Positions 4,931-5,340 of a DNA stretch of 5,340 nucleotides are shown here, piece by piece (position 1 is the first letter of the stretch; each line of letters starts with the position of its first letter). A program made the position numbers and the translations under genes. The notes below the pieces were generated by a model. The model was not told where the DNA came from. It saw nothing but the letters and a program-made list of their open reading frames with translations, and did no database searches. Source of the stretch: Hyphomicrobiales bacterium (GTDB lineage: Bacteria; Pseudomonadota; Alphaproteobacteria; Rhizobiales; Aestuariivirgaceae); contig JANXRO010000107.1 in assembly GCA_025356765.1 (NCBI GenBank), forward strand, positions 1 through 5,340. Reading direction: 5' to 3'.

Positions 4931-4933
4931 GGC

Positions 4934-5340
4934 ATGACTGAAACACGTATAAATCGAGAAACTGGGCCCGCCGCCCGCGTAGCCGCCTTGGCCGAGCCTG
5001 TGCTTGATTCAATGGGCTATCGTCTGGTGCGCGTGAAGATGTTTGGCAACACGCTGCAAATTATGGGCGAGCGGCCAGACGGAACGTTTTCCATCGGTGA
5101 TTGCGAAAAGTTCAGCCGTGATTTTTCACCCATGTTGGATGTGGCCGATATTATTTCAGACAAATATCAACTTGAAATTTCATCGCCGGGAATTGACCGC
5201 CCACTGGTGCGCACCGGAGATTTTGAAAGCTGGGCTGGCCACACTGTTAAACTTGAAATGGCCGTTCCCGTTGCTGGCCGCAAAAGATTTCGGGGTGAGC
5301 TTGAAGGCTTCCATGAAGGCGAAGTGCGTTTGTTTATCGA
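4934..5340 (+). CDS. rimP: Ribosome maturation factor RimP, 3'-truncated by the window edge
   Basis: RimP binds the 30S subunit and helps its late assembly in the cytoplasm. From ATG 4934 the frame stays open to the right edge (135 whole codons), so the C terminus is missing; family members have about 150-200 residues. Residues 14-35 (ARVAALAEP...MGYRLVRVK) match the N-terminal alpha/beta domain. IGDCEKFSRDFSPMLDV at 54-70 and the hallmark SSPGIDRPL at 83-91 are clear family signatures. The Sm-like C-terminal domain begins after about residue 92, with GRKRFRGEL near 114-122. ATG 4934 is the only start that keeps the family N terminus, although its Shine-Dalgarno is weak (GGAAA at 4923-4927). 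In most proteobacteria nusA and infB follow, so this is probably the head of that operon. Its leader contains a strong terminator. Confidence 0.95.
   Translation, partial: MTETRINRETGPAARVAALAEPVLDSMGYRLVRVKMFGNTLQIMGERPDGTFSIGDCEKFSRDFSPMLDVADIISDKYQLEISSPGIDRPLVRTGDFESWAGHTVKLEMAVPVAGRKRFRGELEGFHEGEVRLFI

Overview
The window looks like chromosomal DNA of an alphaproteobacterium of moderate GC (near half, judged by eye). The pointers are the TrmB and RimP protein types at the two ends, a DUF47-PiT phosphate pair of the kind known from rhizobia, and a Nudix subfamily with the PKGWPM signature that I associate with Alphaproteobacteria. The genus cannot be named from this sequence. All eight genes are on the plus strand, six complete and two cut by the window edges. 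No mobile element, CRISPR array, rRNA or tRNA was seen.

Layout: (1) 1-563, the 3' part of trmB (tRNA m7G46 methyltransferase). (2) 577-605, three 7-bp half-sites at exact 11-bp spacing that form a good PHO box. (3) 630-2701, a tight three-gene phosphate operon: DUF47/PhoU-like protein, PiT low-affinity phosphate transporter, and a DIPP-like Nudix hydrolase whose GTG start overlaps the PiT stop in GTGA. (4) 2779-3174, a small DoxX-like membrane protein whose Shine-Dalgarno sequence lies in the loop of a perfect 6-bp inverted repeat. (5) 3175-3312, a spacer with a strong GC-rich hairpin and a small operator-like palindrome. (6) 3313-4757, a two-gene unit of an EamA/DMT exporter and a PPOX-family flavoprotein. 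(7) 4758-4933, a structured spacer ending in a textbook intrinsic terminator whose T-tract stops only 15 nt before the next start codon. (8) 4934 to the right edge, the 5' part of rimP (30S ribosome maturation factor).

How it fits together: trmB and rimP are translation-apparatus genes that, to my knowledge, are often direct neighbours in Alphaproteobacteria (metK-trmB-rimP-nusA order). The six genes between them, about 4.3 kb, look like an accessory block placed at this junction. Its first half is a phosphate module under probable PhoB control. Its second half is a set of general membrane and redox genes with no evident common pathway.

The two most useful regulatory observations are the triple PHO half-site before the phosphate operon and the terminator inside the probable rimP leader, which suggests transcription attenuation of the rimP(-nusA) operon. 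No wholly new system is evident. The novelty, if any, lies in these control regions and in the coupling of a DIPP-like Nudix enzyme to phosphate import.
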